DNA of 64,000 bases from Flavobacterium lacustre (GCF_027474525.2 NZ_CP114882.2:2108001-2172000), one strand, 5' to 3'. Positions 1 through 9,655 are shown, counted from the stretch's first letter. The notes: a model not told the origin generated them from the sequence alone. Numbers and translations are program-made.

Positions 1-235
1 CACCTACTTTTTTTAAGGCTTCATGAGTTTCTATTTTTCCGTCAAACCAGTTGTAATTTCCAGAAGTTTTATTGACTACATTCAAAACGATGCCCAGAGT
101 CGTTGATTTTCCGCTTCCGTTTGGGCCTAAAATTCCATAAACATGTCCTTTTTTTATTTCGAAAGAAACATTTTTTAAGGCTTGTATGCGGCCATATCTT
201 TTGTTGAGGTTCTGAATTGTAAGTATTGTTTCCAA
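1..235 (-). CDS. ABC transporter ATP-binding protein, N-terminal part (cut by window edge)
   Basis: The visible 78 codons read as the start of an ABC ATPase: a beta strand ending in the Walker A motif GPNGSGKST at about residues 37-45, preceded by the A-loop segment NKRYGR. The remainder, including Q-loop, signature and Walker B, lies outside the window. The start is a TTG at 235-233 (LETILTIQNLNKRYG), chosen because no ATG is available in this frame and relatives begin with METIL at this point. The protein would energise a membrane permease that is not visible here, so the substrate is unknown. Confidence 0.8.
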   Translation of the reverse strand, partial: METILTIQNLNKRYGRIQALKNVSFEIKKGHVYGILGPNGSGKSTTLGIVLNVVNKTSGNYNWFDGKIETHEALKKVG

Positions 236-305
236 AATGATTTTTTTTGATTTCAGATAGGACGAACAACAGTCAATTTTGTTACTGTAAAACTATAATT
301 TAATG

Positions 306-313
306 TAAATTTG
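306..313 (+). promoter_or_regulatory. Bacteroidota -7 box TAAATTTG
   Basis: Perfect TAnnTTTG match 17 bp upstream of the ATG at 331. A TTTTG at 277-281 could be the -33 element, though the 24-bp spacer is slightly long. Confidence 0.55.
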
Positions 314-330
314 TATCAAATATTTTCAAA

Positions 331-1386
331 ATGAGCGAGCCTTTAATGCTTTTCAAAAAACCATCTTATCCTATAAATCCATCACTTTTAGATTATTTGG
401 AGCGATTTGACCGTATCTCAAAAGTGCCAATTTCTTATGATGATTTGTTGCGTTTTTCGGGTTCTATAAATGTATATGATAAAAACGAACATGATACACT
501 TTGGATTCGGGTGTATTATAATGAGTTTGAAAGGAATGAAATTGATTTGACTTTAAAAAAAATCTATTCTCTTTTGCATTCAGATGGTAATCTTGGGATT
601 ATTAAATTTTTGAATGTCGATTCTATCGATTATTGCACTTTTGGAAACTCAAAGCCTTTTCGAATAAAAGTAAGGAATATTCTCAATGATAATTACACGC
701 ATTTCTACATCAAGAAAGCCGATGCTTCAAGGGTTTACGGGCTAGAATTGGAACATATTTTATCTCCTGACAAAATCAATTTTTTGGTTTTTCAAGATAC
801 TTTAATCGAAGAACACATCATGGGAATTGCCGGAGATGTATTCATTAAAGATTATTTGAAAGAGTGCAGCGAAACCGAAAAATCCCAAATTGCAAAGGAA
901 TTTGTTAAGTTTAATGAGCGAAGTATGATTCGATTATTAGGAGACATGCGTGCCTATAATTATGTAATTGTACCAATTCATGATTTTGACCAAGTGGTTT
1001 ACCGAATTCGGGCTATTGATTTTGACCAACAATGTTACGAAGGAAACTTTAAAGTCTATAGACCTCAGTTTTTCAAGGAAAATTATCCAATGGTAAAATT
1101 GGTAAAAGATAAACTTCAAACCAGTTCTATTGAGCAGTATAAAGATGAAGAACGGGCAGTTCTGGCAAAAAGAATAATTTCGGCCGAAAACAGGATAAAA
1201 CGTCTCATGAAAATTATGGGGAATGATGTTATTTCGACCACAGAACATTTGGAACAATTAAAATTAGAATTGTATCGCTATACTAATGATTTAAACTTCA
1301 AGAAGGCACAATCTATGGGGAATATCATGAGCGCAGCGTTTGAGTTTATTACCAGAAATTTCAAAAACACCAATTTATTTAAATAA
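331..1386 (+). CDS. Conserved hypothetical protein with atypical-kinase-like motifs
   Basis: A 351-residue soluble protein with no signal peptide or membrane segment. I do not recognise a named family. The order of motifs resembles the aminoglycoside-phosphotransferase/protein-kinase fold: a strand with paired lysines (YIKKAD, 127-131), a helix with glutamates (GLELEH, 137-142), LGDMRAYN at 203-210 resembling the catalytic loop D-x4-N of HGDLHPGN, and AIDFDQ at 228-233 resembling the metal-binding DFG/DFD. The C-terminal 100 residues are charged and helical. Substrate unknown; it may phosphorylate a small molecule or protein, or be a pseudokinase. It has its own promoter and no obvious operon partner. 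The kinase-fold assignment is an inference from motifs. Confidence 0.6.
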   Translation: MSEPLMLFKKPSYPINPSLLDYLERFDRISKVPISYDDLLRFSGSINVYDKNEHDTLWIRVYYNEFERNEIDLTLKKIYSLLHSDGNLGIIKFLNVDSIDYCTFGNSKPFRIKVRNILNDNYTHFYIKKADASRVYGLELEHILSPDKINFLVFQDTLIEEHIMGIAGDVFIKDYLKECSETEKSQIAKEFVKFNERSMIRLLGDMRAYNYVIVPIHDFDQVVYRIRAIDFDQQCYEGNFKVYRPQFFKENYPMVKLVKDKLQTSSIEQYKDEERAVLAKRIISAENRIKRLMKIMGNDVISTTEHLEQLKLELYRYTNDLNFKKAQSMGNIMSAAFEFITRNFKNTNLFK

Positions 1387-1462
1387 TAAAAATAGCAGTT
1401 TTCATCTCAGAATTACTTCGGATTTTAGAGGTATTTAATTAAAAAGCGATGCAAATCATTTT

Positions 1463-2341
1463 ATGAAAAAGTATAGTTCCATATTTCTTGCTTTTGTTGT
1501 AATGGCTTGTCAACAAGATTCAGGTTCAATAACAACACTTTATTCTTTGCCTAAAAAGCTAAAAGAAGTTTCGGGAATTGTATATTCTGAAAAAACGAAT
1601 TTACTTTGGACATTAGAAGACAGCGGCAATGCTAATGCCATTTATGGACTGAATGCTGAAAACGGAAGTCTCGAAAAGATAATAACTATCGAAAATATCC
1701 AAAATAAAGATTGGGAAGACATCACAAAAGATAGCGAAGGCAACTTGTATATTGGTGATTTTGGAAACAATGACAATGACAGACAAGATTTGTGTATTTA
1801 CAAAATAGACAAAAATACATTAGACAAAGAAAATACAACTCCGGCGTATAAAATTTCGTTTGCTTATCCCGAACAAAAAGAATTTCCTCCAAAAAAGAAA
1901 GCATTATTTTATGATGCAGAAGGCTTTTTTGAATTTCAGAATAATTTTTACCTCTTCACCAAAAACCGAAGTAAAGGATTTGACGGAACCGCTTTTTTAT
2001 ATAAAATTCCCAATGCAGCAGGCTCTCAACAAGCTATTTTGGTAGGAGAATTTAAAACTTGTGCAAATTATAATCATTGTGCAATTACCAGTGTATCCAT
2101 AAGTCCTGATGCTTCAAAAGTGGTTATCCTTTGTCACGATAAAGTATTTTTATTCGAAAATTTTAAAGGAGACAATTACTTGAAAGGAACGCAAACCGAA
2201 TTAAATTTGGATCATTTTTCTCAAAAAGAAGCCATTTGTTTCAAGGATAACGATCTTTTAATTATTGCCGATGAGCGAACAAAACAAATAGGAGGAAAAG
2301 TATATCAAGTGTCACTTAAAACATTAAAATCCAAATCCTAA
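1463..2341 (+). CDS. Beta-propeller-like lipoprotein
   Basis: A 292-residue protein with a lipoprotein signal peptide; the lipobox is VMAC and the modified cysteine is residue 16. The mature part contains repeated propeller-like strands (LLWTLEDSG, NLYIGDFGN, FYLFTKN, KVVILCHD, LLIIADE), resembling SdiA-regulated or phytase-like propellers. An envelope location is likely; the ligand is unknown. Its last 18 bases overlap the 3' end of the convergent phosphoesterase gene. Distance to the upstream kinase-like gene is 76 bp; I see no strong promoter there, so co-transcription is possible. Confidence 0.6.
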   Translation: MKKYSSIFLAFVVMACQQDSGSITTLYSLPKKLKEVSGIVYSEKTNLLWTLEDSGNANAIYGLNAENGSLEKIITIENIQNKDWEDITKDSEGNLYIGDFGNNDNDRQDLCIYKIDKNTLDKENTTPAYKISFAYPEQKEFPPKKKALFYDAEGFFEFQNNFYLFTKNRSKGFDGTAFLYKIPNAAGSQQAILVGEFKTCANYNHCAITSVSISPDASKVVILCHDKVFLFENFKGDNYLKGTQTELNLDHFSQKEAICFKDNDLLIIADERTKQIGGKVYQVSLKTLKSKS

Positions 2342-5300
2342 ACCAAAAGCAATTCGGGCTTCTTCCTCTTCCAAACTTTTGAACCACGTTATTCTTGCTG
2401 TAATCACATTCAGTCCGTTGAGCCATAATCCGCCACCAAATGATTGGTGCCATTTGTTTGAATTTTCACCTGTTGCCCAAACTCTGCCGTAATCAAAACC
2501 GCCCAAAATCCCATATGACATAGGGGCAAAGCTTCTTTTTATCTTACCTAAATTCCAGCGAATATCACTGCTTTGGTAAAAAGACTGTTTGCCTAAAAAG
2601 CGTTCGTTTCTAAATCCTCTCAAATCATAATCGCCACCTAATGTTGCTCCTTGGTAAAATTCAAAATTATCATTGAACAGTATTTTTGCCTTTATGTGTG
2701 TGGCCAAAACTATTTTTCCGTAGGCATCAAGTTTATGATTAAAATTGATTTTAGTATCTAAAGCTGGAAAATTTCTTTGGGTCTCCTGAAGATTCATTTT
2801 CCAACTTCCCGCTGCTGAAAATCCAAATCCCATCGTTGGCAGTGAAGGAATATCGTAATTTTCAAAACTGTATTTTAGTGTTGCTCCGGCATATTGTTGG
2901 CTTTCAAAAACAGCTGAATGAACTGTTTCCGGGATATTTATAAATCGATTAGAGGTTTCTTCAACTTGAATTTTTTCGAAAATTGTAGAGAAATAAATTT
3001 CACTTCCGAATCGTCCCATTTTTTTGATTGATGGCGATACATTTAAGGTTCGGAGGCGAACACGATTGTAATCCATTCCTAAAATGGCATCATTGTTTAC
3101 GGTTTCGTTTCCAAAACCAAAATAGTTAACAGTAAAATTAGGACTCGTAAATTTTGATTCTAAATCTATATCCCATTTGCCATAAGCTTTTGGAAAATGT
3201 CCGTTGTAAAGCAATTCAAATCCATCTGTAGCAAAGAAATAATTTGCTTTTAGAATGTGTTTTTGAGTATATGGATTCTGATTGAATTTATTCACCGTGT
3301 AATTGGCAATAAAACCTAATTTTACACCATCATCAGGATTATAGCCGCCAAAAGGGAGCCCAGAAAAGACATTATATTTCGGTTTTTCATAATCATACAA
3401 ATTGGTTTCGTATTCGTCTGTCAAAACAGTTTTTGTTTTTGTATCTAATGAGTATGTGTTTTCTCTGGATTTAAAATCATATATTTTTACTTTTTTTCCA
3501 TTTGTTACAGTATAAGAATCGTTATTTTGTCCGCCAATTAATCGGAGATTTATAGCTGCTTTGGCATTGCCCTTTACTTCATAAACATCATCATCGTCTA
3601 AACCATAAATCCATAGATTTTTCGTTTTTCCAGCTGTAAATTTTTTGGTGTAAACCAATTCATTACCCTCTTTTTTGATGCGATATACAGCTACTTCAAC
3701 AGTGTTTTTTGTATTGTGAGTAATGATAAATTTATCTTTTTTATCCGTTCCAACAATTAAAACAGTCTTTTGCAGTACATTGTAATAATTTGATGCATAG
3801 AGTTGTAACTGATTTTTTCGTGCTTTTAATTTATGTTTAATGCTTTCAATGGTTTCATCCTGAACTTCTTTGGGTAAAGTCTGAAAAGCAGCATCAATAT
3901 CAGCATCCGATAGGTGTTCCTGTATGTATACAGCTTCTTTTATCCAGTCGTTTTCATTGGCTGTTTTCAAGAACGCAATATCTTGAGGATACGGCTCACG
4001 GTTGAACCATTTTACATTTCGAATATTATCTTTAAATGTTTGCATGTGACGCAATGCCGGCATATTCATCAAGAGCGAAAGTAAGGCTCCGTCATATTTT
4101 GTAAAAGCTTGATCTCTGTCGCGCGGAATGGGTTTGTAAACGATTTTACCCTCTGCTTTGTATTCGCCCCAGCGCCATTGATCACTGTGTCTGTCCCAAT
4201 CGCCAATGAGCATGTCAAATAGTCGGGCTTTGATATATGATTTTTCATCAACCGAATATTTCTCATCTTTGTGAATGTTTTTCAATACGTCATCGGTGCT
4301 GATAATCGCATTTGGTTTACCAAAACTTGCAACTTCTTTTTGACTATCTGTCGGACGTTCTTCTACCATATACAATTCATTTCCAAAAGTCATATTGAAC
4401 TCTTTTAATGCTTCGTGTTTCGGAATATAATATAAGGTCGGGTTGGTATGGGCAACACCAATTTTTTCGGCTAAATCCCCCACAATAAATGGAGTGTAAG
4501 GATGTGAAGTCGTGTAGAAATCAAATAAAAAATCTTCAGCATATGTATCTTCAAATTCATTTACAACAAATTGATCTTTAAATGCTACCGCTTGTAAAAA
4601 ACGGGAAGCACTTTTTTTTAAGGCTCGCATTACATATTCTTTTCCGTTTTTGTCTACGAGTTGTAAGGATTTAGATTGATGTCCGCCACCTGCTCTTTTC
4701 GGTTTTAATCCGCCAAAAAGGGTATCGATAGTTGCGGTTTGTACTTGGATTGGAGTGTTATATATTTTTCTGTAATGTTGTCCAAAAAGAAACCTATAAA
4801 AGGCATTTTTATGAGTTTGTTTATAGGAATAAATTGCGGCAGTTGTGGTTGTATCAAAAGAAGAAGATGTAATTGGGGTGTATTTGTCTTTTGAATTTAT
4901 AACTGTAGTTTCAAAAAGTAATTTTTCTGCGTTCTTTTCATTGCCATAAAAAGAGGCTTTTGCGGCTCCGTTTTCATAAACAGTCAAAGCTGTGAAACCA
5001 TTTCCTCCATAAGAAAAATCATTAGGAAAAACGGCTTTTGCAGCTTCTGATTTTGAACCTGCACCACTAATGATTTGTTTGATATTGTCTTTTTCAATGT
5101 ATTGTAAATTATGGTCATGACCCGAAACAACGATAACATTTTCCTGACTTTGTAATAGTGTTTTTACCCTTTTTATAAAAAATGTATATTGTTTATTTTG
5201 AATATCTTGTGGACTGATACCGGACGTTTTTCGGAGTAAATTGAATAGTGAACCAATAACAGGAAGCGGAATTTTTTGTTCCAAAGGAAAAAGTTGTTTT

Positions 5301-6058
5301 TCTATCGAAAATTGTCCGCCGTGTGTTCCGTTGCTCATCAACGGATGGTGTAATGCCACAAGTATTGTTTTGTCTTGGTTTTTATTCAAAACATTTTCTA
5401 ATTCTTCAAAAAAAGCATCTCGCGTTTTGATGTCACAATCGTCATTGATAGTTGGACTATCATTCCAATCTTCTAAAAACCATTGGCTGTCTATGACTAT
5501 TAAAGTGATTTCATCATTAATTTTCACATCATCAATTCCGCAACTTTTTCTTGGCAAAAATGCTTTTGCATCATTGAGATATTCATTTACAAATTTAGCT
5601 TGGCGTTCTAATCCTTTGATGCCACTGTACCAATCATGATTTCCCGGGATAAAAATAGTTTTTCCTTTAAAATCTTTCGATAAATTCAATTGGTCGGTGA
5701 GTTTTGTTTCTGCCAAAATTCGTTCCTCGGGATGGTCAGTATTGGGTAATCCTTTTGGATAAATATTATCGCCAAGAAATAAAAGAGTACTATTTTTGTC
5801 CGATTTTTTTAATCTGTTTTCGAGTAATTTAAGTGTTTGTTGCGCTTTATCTTCATTAGCATTTCCGGCATCTCCAATTAAAAAAAAAGTATGGACAATT
5901 TTTGAGCTGTCAGTTGCGTTTTGGGATACAGGATTTTCTATGTTTTTTCCAAATTGTACTTTATGTGTCGCACAAGATTGCAAGAGCAGAAAAAGAAGAA
6001 TAAAGCCAATAGTTGTTTTATTCCGGTTTATAAAATGGTTATCCAAAAACAATTCCAT
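2324..6058 (-). CDS. Outer-membrane lipoprotein: metallophosphoesterase + kinase-like region + D15/BamA-type barrel
   Basis: 1244 residues in three parts. A lipobox LQSC (C29) follows a hydrophobic helix. Residues 55-380 are a calcineurin-type phosphoesterase with all metal motifs: GDAG (62-65), GDN (96-98), GNHD (139-142), HHP (237-239) and GHDH (313-316). Residues 445-760 are usually left unnamed; here YVMRALKK (475-482), LIGDWDRH (617-624) and PRDRDQAF (645-652) follow the pattern of Fam20/HipA-like kinases, in which GNxDRH and DxGxxF are catalytic. From about residue 910 the sequence alternates aromatic and polar residues as in a D15/BamA-type barrel and ends in FGLGFGF, a typical C-terminal barrel signature. 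It probably displays a hydrolase at the outer membrane. The kinase comparison is my inference. Confidence 0.75.
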   Translation of the reverse strand: MELFLDNHFINRNKTTIGFILLFLLLQSCATHKVQFGKNIENPVSQNATDSSKIVHTFFLIGDAGNANEDKAQQTLKLLENRLKKSDKNSTLLFLGDNIYPKGLPNTDHPEERILAETKLTDQLNLSKDFKGKTIFIPGNHDWYSGIKGLERQAKFVNEYLNDAKAFLPRKSCGIDDVKINDEITLIVIDSQWFLEDWNDSPTINDDCDIKTRDAFFEELENVLNKNQDKTILVALHHPLMSNGTHGGQFSIEKQLFPLEQKIPLPVIGSLFNLLRKTSGISPQDIQNKQYTFFIKRVKTLLQSQENVIVVSGHDHNLQYIEKDNIKQIISGAGSKSEAAKAVFPNDFSYGGNGFTALTVYENGAAKASFYGNEKNAEKLLFETTVINSKDKYTPITSSSFDTTTTAAIYSYKQTHKNAFYRFLFGQHYRKIYNTPIQVQTATIDTLFGGLKPKRAGGGHQSKSLQLVDKNGKEYVMRALKKSASRFLQAVAFKDQFVVNEFEDTYAEDFLFDFYTTSHPYTPFIVGDLAEKIGVAHTNPTLYYIPKHEALKEFNMTFGNELYMVEERPTDSQKEVASFGKPNAIISTDDVLKNIHKDEKYSVDEKSYIKARLFDMLIGDWDRHSDQWRWGEYKAEGKIVYKPIPRDRDQAFTKYDGALLSLLMNMPALRHMQTFKDNIRNVKWFNREPYPQDIAFLKTANENDWIKEAVYIQEHLSDADIDAAFQTLPKEVQDETIESIKHKLKARKNQLQLYASNYYNVLQKTVLIVGTDKKDKFIITHNTKNTVEVAVYRIKKEGNELVYTKKFTAGKTKNLWIYGLDDDDVYEVKGNAKAAINLRLIGGQNNDSYTVTNGKKVKIYDFKSRENTYSLDTKTKTVLTDEYETNLYDYEKPKYNVFSGLPFGGYNPDDGVKLGFIANYTVNKFNQNPYTQKHILKANYFFATDGFELLYNGHFPKAYGKWDIDLESKFTSPNFTVNYFGFGNETVNNDAILGMDYNRVRLRTLNVSPSIKKMGRFGSEIYFSTIFEKIQVEETSNRFINIPETVHSAVFESQQYAGATLKYSFENYDIPSLPTMGFGFSAAGSWKMNLQETQRNFPALDTKINFNHKLDAYGKIVLATHIKAKILFNDNFEFYQGATLGGDYDLRGFRNERFLGKQSFYQSSDIRWNLGKIKRSFAPMSYGILGGFDYGRVWATGENSNKWHQSFGGGLWLNGLNVITARITWFKSLEEEEARIAFGLGFGF

Positions 6059-6083
6059 AATTTAGTAGTATAAAAATTTGTTT

Positions 6084-7268
6084 ATGACCCTTATTAATCA
6101 AGCACAAGATTTTGTTTTTAATTTATTCAAAGATAAACTTTCTAAAGTTTATACCTATCATAATTTGAATCACACAATAGGTGTAGTTAAGGCTGTAAAT
6201 ATACTTTGCGAAAAAGAAAATGTAAGCCCAGTGGATACAGAAATTTTAATTCTGGCAGCCTGGTTTCATGATACAGGATATATTAATGGTTGTACGAACC
6301 ATGAAGAATACAGTAGTGATATTGCTGCCGATTTCTTGAAAAAAAACGAAAAATCCGATGGATATATTGCAAAAGTTGCCGATTTAATCAAAGTCACCGT
6401 TAAGGAAAACGTGCCTCAAACACTTTTTGAAAAAATAATAAAAGATGCGGATTATTACCATCTTTTGAGTGAGGAATATAGCAATTCTTGTCAAGATTTG
6501 AGAAAAGAATGGGAAAACACAGAAGGAAAATCATTTTCGGATATAGAATGGAGTGCAGAAAACTTAGATTTTCTAAAAAATAAGCATCGTTTTTATACTG
6601 ATTTTGCTAAAGAAAATTGGGAACCATTAAAACAGAAAAATATTGAACAAATTCAAAATATAATTGATTCAATTGAAAATAAGAAGGGTAAAAAAGTAAA
6701 AAAAGGTGCTAAAAAGAAAGATAATGAGGAAAAACCAGAACGAGGAATCGATACTGTTTTTAGAGTTACATTAGGAAATCACACTCGTTTGAGTGGCATT
6801 GCAGACAGTAAAGCTAATATTTTATTATCAGTAAATGCTATTATTATTTCGATAGCTCTTTCTACAATTATTCCAAAATTAGACAGCCCCAAAAATGCTC
6901 ATTTGGTGATTCCAACTTTTATTATGATTATGTCCAGCGTAATTACAATCGTTTTTGCCATACTTTCAACTCGACCAAAAGTGACAAAAGGAATTTTTAC
7001 CCGTCAAGATATTGAAGATAAAAAAGTGAATTTGCTTTTCTTTGGTAATTTCTATAAAATGCCTTTGGAAGAATACCAATGGGCAATGAACGAAATGATG
7101 AAAGACAGAGCTTATATTTATAATACAATGATTAAAGATTTGTATTTTTTAGGGGTTGTTTTAGAAAAAAAATACCGTTTATTGCGTATTGCTTACAACC
7201 TTTTTATGTTCGGTATTGTACTTTCGGTGATTGCTTTTGTAATCGCTTTTAAAACTACCGGAGCTTAA
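6084..7268 (+). CDS. HD-domain phosphohydrolase fused to a PycTM (Pycsar effector-like) membrane domain
   Basis: 394 residues. The N-terminal half is an HD phosphohydrolase with H30, H62-D63 (WFHDTGY) and D121 (KDADYYH) as metal ligands. A lysine-rich linker (about 200-220) leads to a domain with the PycTM/DUF5706 hallmark ADSKANILLSVN (240-251) and three predicted membrane helices (246-263, 272-294, 370-389). PycTM domains are the effector halves of Pycsar antiphage systems, where cCMP or cUMP triggers membrane damage. No cyclase gene is adjacent, so this is more likely a chromosomal nucleotide-responsive membrane enzyme. ATG 6084 is preferred over an in-frame TTG at 6078. The gene is divergent from the phosphoesterase gene with 25 bp between starts and overlaps the next gene by 4 bp. 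Confidence 0.8.
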   Translation: MTLINQAQDFVFNLFKDKLSKVYTYHNLNHTIGVVKAVNILCEKENVSPVDTEILILAAWFHDTGYINGCTNHEEYSSDIAADFLKKNEKSDGYIAKVADLIKVTVKENVPQTLFEKIIKDADYYHLLSEEYSNSCQDLRKEWENTEGKSFSDIEWSAENLDFLKNKHRFYTDFAKENWEPLKQKNIEQIQNIIDSIENKKGKKVKKGAKKKDNEEKPERGIDTVFRVTLGNHTRLSGIADSKANILLSVNAIIISIALSTIIPKLDSPKNAHLVIPTFIMIMSSVITIVFAILSTRPKVTKGIFTRQDIEDKKVNLLFFGNFYKMPLEEYQWAMNEMMKDRAYIYNTMIKDLYFLGVVLEKKYRLLRIAYNLFMFGIVLSVIAFVIAFKTTGA

Positions 7269-9634
7269 TTCAGTTCATCTAATAAATCCTGATAGGAATA
7301 ATTTTTAGTTTCAGAATTTAAAATGTCATTTACAACTTTTACTCGAATTGCTCTTAAACCGGACACGCCTTGTAATTCTTCAACTTCAAATTGCTCTATT
7401 GTTGGTTCTAATATTTTCTTGAATTGCAGGTATTTGATGTATTTTAGATATTCGGTTTCCTCGGTTTTGTGAGAATACACAATAGTGATTTTTTCTTTTT
7501 GTGTAATTCGTTCTTTGGTTCCTTTAATATTCGCTTTATCAATTCGTTTTTTGACTACTTCGTAGCGTGCATTGTAAGTTCCGTCTACATCAAATCGTTT
7601 TTCATCCATTCTAAATCGTATAGAAATAGGCGAACTAAACACTAAAATCAAGGAAGTTACCTCTAATTCATACGGTAAAGAGGATTTGAGTTGATGGTGT
7701 TCCAGTTCCATTTCGCACAAAGTTTGCAACTGCCATAACCTTAAATTATTAAGATATAGCATATCAAAGGTCTGATTTGGCGTAATTGACGCGCCAATAT
7801 ACAGGTTGTGTTCAACACCATCGGTTTTAAACCGTTCGTAATAATGAGGATAAATTTGTTGTGCTTCGATTTGTTTTTTATCCAAAATGGTCGCCAGTTT
7901 TTTATTGATAATTGACATGGCACTATCAAATTTCTTTCTGGAATGATAAAACATACCCGACTTTTCATCCAGACTTTCAAAATAATTTTGTTCTAATGCT
8001 TTTCCAATCGCATTGGTTTTGGTATTCCTTAAAATCGGATGAATTTCATTAGCGATATAATTCTGAATTTGTTGTTCCGTATCTGCTTTTAGTGGAAAAT
8101 CAAGTTCTTTACAAAAGGATTCTAATTCAAATTTTCGTTGCTCCAGTAAAATAAGATTTGTAGTCGATTCTTGGTTTTCAAAGATTTTTACCAGCGTAGA
8201 CAATTGGTTTTTCAAATCTTCTTTTACCGTTTCATTTCTATGTTCAGAGGAGCCTTTAATGTCTATTTGCCCATACAAAGGATAGACTTCCTTGAACACG
8301 ATTTCTTTAAAAATATAGTCTTTATTTTGATTGTTCGTCTGGAAATATTTGCTTGCTTCTCTGCGAAATTTCCAATATACACTAGAATGAATAGCGGTAT
8401 ATTCCCGCTGAATTATGGCTTCAATCTGATTCTGCATGTCTGTATTATAGCGTTCTACCGTATCTACCAGATAAGGTAAAATCAAATCAAGTTTAACCGC
8501 ATTGATGCTGTTTAGTTCTCTGGGACTGGCCGAAACAAGTTCTACAACACCTAAAAGAATATCATTTTTTATAATTGGTGCAAAAATACAACTGTGAATA
8601 TTTTGTTTTAATAAATGGTTTCCAAGAATTTCATTTCCAGCTTGTAAAGCAAATTTTTCAACATTAGAAATGCAGATTGGTTTTTTGTTTTCCAATAAAT
8701 TTTCGAAAGAGCAATTCAAAAGAGCATTTTTACAATCTATTTCTTTTTCAAGCGGAAGAATAAAACTTGCTGACGGTTGACCATTAAAAATAGGTTTTAT
8801 AAATTTATTTTCTTCTTCATTATAAAAAAGATATCCTCCTTTTAGATCCGCTATTTTAAATATGGAACGGAAAATAGCTTCAAAGTTTTCGTTTAAGGTT
8901 ATTTTTTCTTTTTCAGATTTCAAAAGATTACTTTTCAATTTAGAAATAGCACTTTCTGTTGTTGAATCAAAAAGACTTACGATACCAAAACCTTTTAAAA
9001 TCCAACTTTCGTTAGGAAATTTTTCTTTCCATAGATCAATATTTTCATAATTGTCTATCAAAAAATCAATCTCATCCTGAGTCAGTTTAGGTGCTTTTTC
9101 TGTTGGAATAATTTCGATAAAATCAGCATTATACAAAATTCGATATTGATTCATTATCGCTTTTGCATTTGGAATCTCGTAGAATAAGGGTTTGTTAAAA
9201 TCAATTTTTTGATCATAAAATGCATTCAAAATCAACGTGCAACTCATGACATAAAACTGGTGTTCGTCAAAATCACGAATGGCCATATCAAAACTGATAC
9301 CTGCATCAGCCACAATTTTTTTTAATCTTTCGGTATAATTGAAGCTGAAATTTTGAAACGGAATAGTAACTGCTTTAATTTCGTTATTTGTTAAAGCTGT
9401 TGGAAATAAGTCAGCCAATAAATGTTTGATTAATGTTTCGTTCTCTAAAATCAGATTTAAATCCTCAACACCGCTTCTAAACTCCGGGAAAGGAGCTATT
9501 TCCTGCAATAATGCTTTAGCATAATTTGAGCGATAATCGACATTTGTTGCTGCAATCTCCTCAAAATTTTCAATAAGTTTATGAAATGAAATTAAAGTTT
9601 TGAATGGGCTGTCTTTAAAAAAATTATGATTCAT
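7265..9634 (-). CDS. GAF-domain protein
   Basis: 789 residues, soluble. A GAF-like domain lies at about 255-400 (DLKGGYLFYNEEENK, HSCIFAPIIKNDILLGVVEL), the fold used to bind cyclic nucleotides or other small molecules. The flanking N-terminal 240 and C-terminal 390 residues are helical and unrecognised; no kinase, cyclase or DNA-binding output domain is visible. It may be a sensor acting through protein contacts. A perfect -7 box lies 22 bp upstream of the ATG. The 3' end overlaps the convergent HD-PycTM gene by 4 bp; a shared nucleotide-signalling role is possible but unproven. Confidence 0.65.
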   Translation of the reverse strand: MNHNFFKDSPFKTLISFHKLIENFEEIAATNVDYRSNYAKALLQEIAPFPEFRSGVEDLNLILENETLIKHLLADLFPTALTNNEIKAVTIPFQNFSFNYTERLKKIVADAGISFDMAIRDFDEHQFYVMSCTLILNAFYDQKIDFNKPLFYEIPNAKAIMNQYRILYNADFIEIIPTEKAPKLTQDEIDFLIDNYENIDLWKEKFPNESWILKGFGIVSLFDSTTESAISKLKSNLLKSEKEKITLNENFEAIFRSIFKIADLKGGYLFYNEEENKFIKPIFNGQPSASFILPLEKEIDCKNALLNCSFENLLENKKPICISNVEKFALQAGNEILGNHLLKQNIHSCIFAPIIKNDILLGVVELVSASPRELNSINAVKLDLILPYLVDTVERYNTDMQNQIEAIIQREYTAIHSSVYWKFRREASKYFQTNNQNKDYIFKEIVFKEVYPLYGQIDIKGSSEHRNETVKEDLKNQLSTLVKIFENQESTTNLILLEQRKFELESFCKELDFPLKADTEQQIQNYIANEIHPILRNTKTNAIGKALEQNYFESLDEKSGMFYHSRKKFDSAMSIINKKLATILDKKQIEAQQIYPHYYERFKTDGVEHNLYIGASITPNQTFDMLYLNNLRLWQLQTLCEMELEHHQLKSSLPYELEVTSLILVFSSPISIRFRMDEKRFDVDGTYNARYEVVKKRIDKANIKGTKERITQKEKITIVYSHKTEETEYLKYIKYLQFKKILEPTIEQFEVEELQGVSGLRAIRVKVVNDILNSETKNYSYQDLLDELN

Positions 9635-9655
9635 TTTTGCGGGGTATTAGAAAAT

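Noticed and set aside
5241..5639. A 132-codon plus-strand frame inside the phosphoesterase gene
   Set aside because: It lies antisense to the conserved phosphoesterase motifs and has no family features; it is a shadow of that gene.
6084..7268. A Pycsar antiphage system
   Set aside because: Only the effector-like domain is present. No pyrimidine cyclase or other defence gene is adjacent, and the surroundings are chromosomal housekeeping genes.
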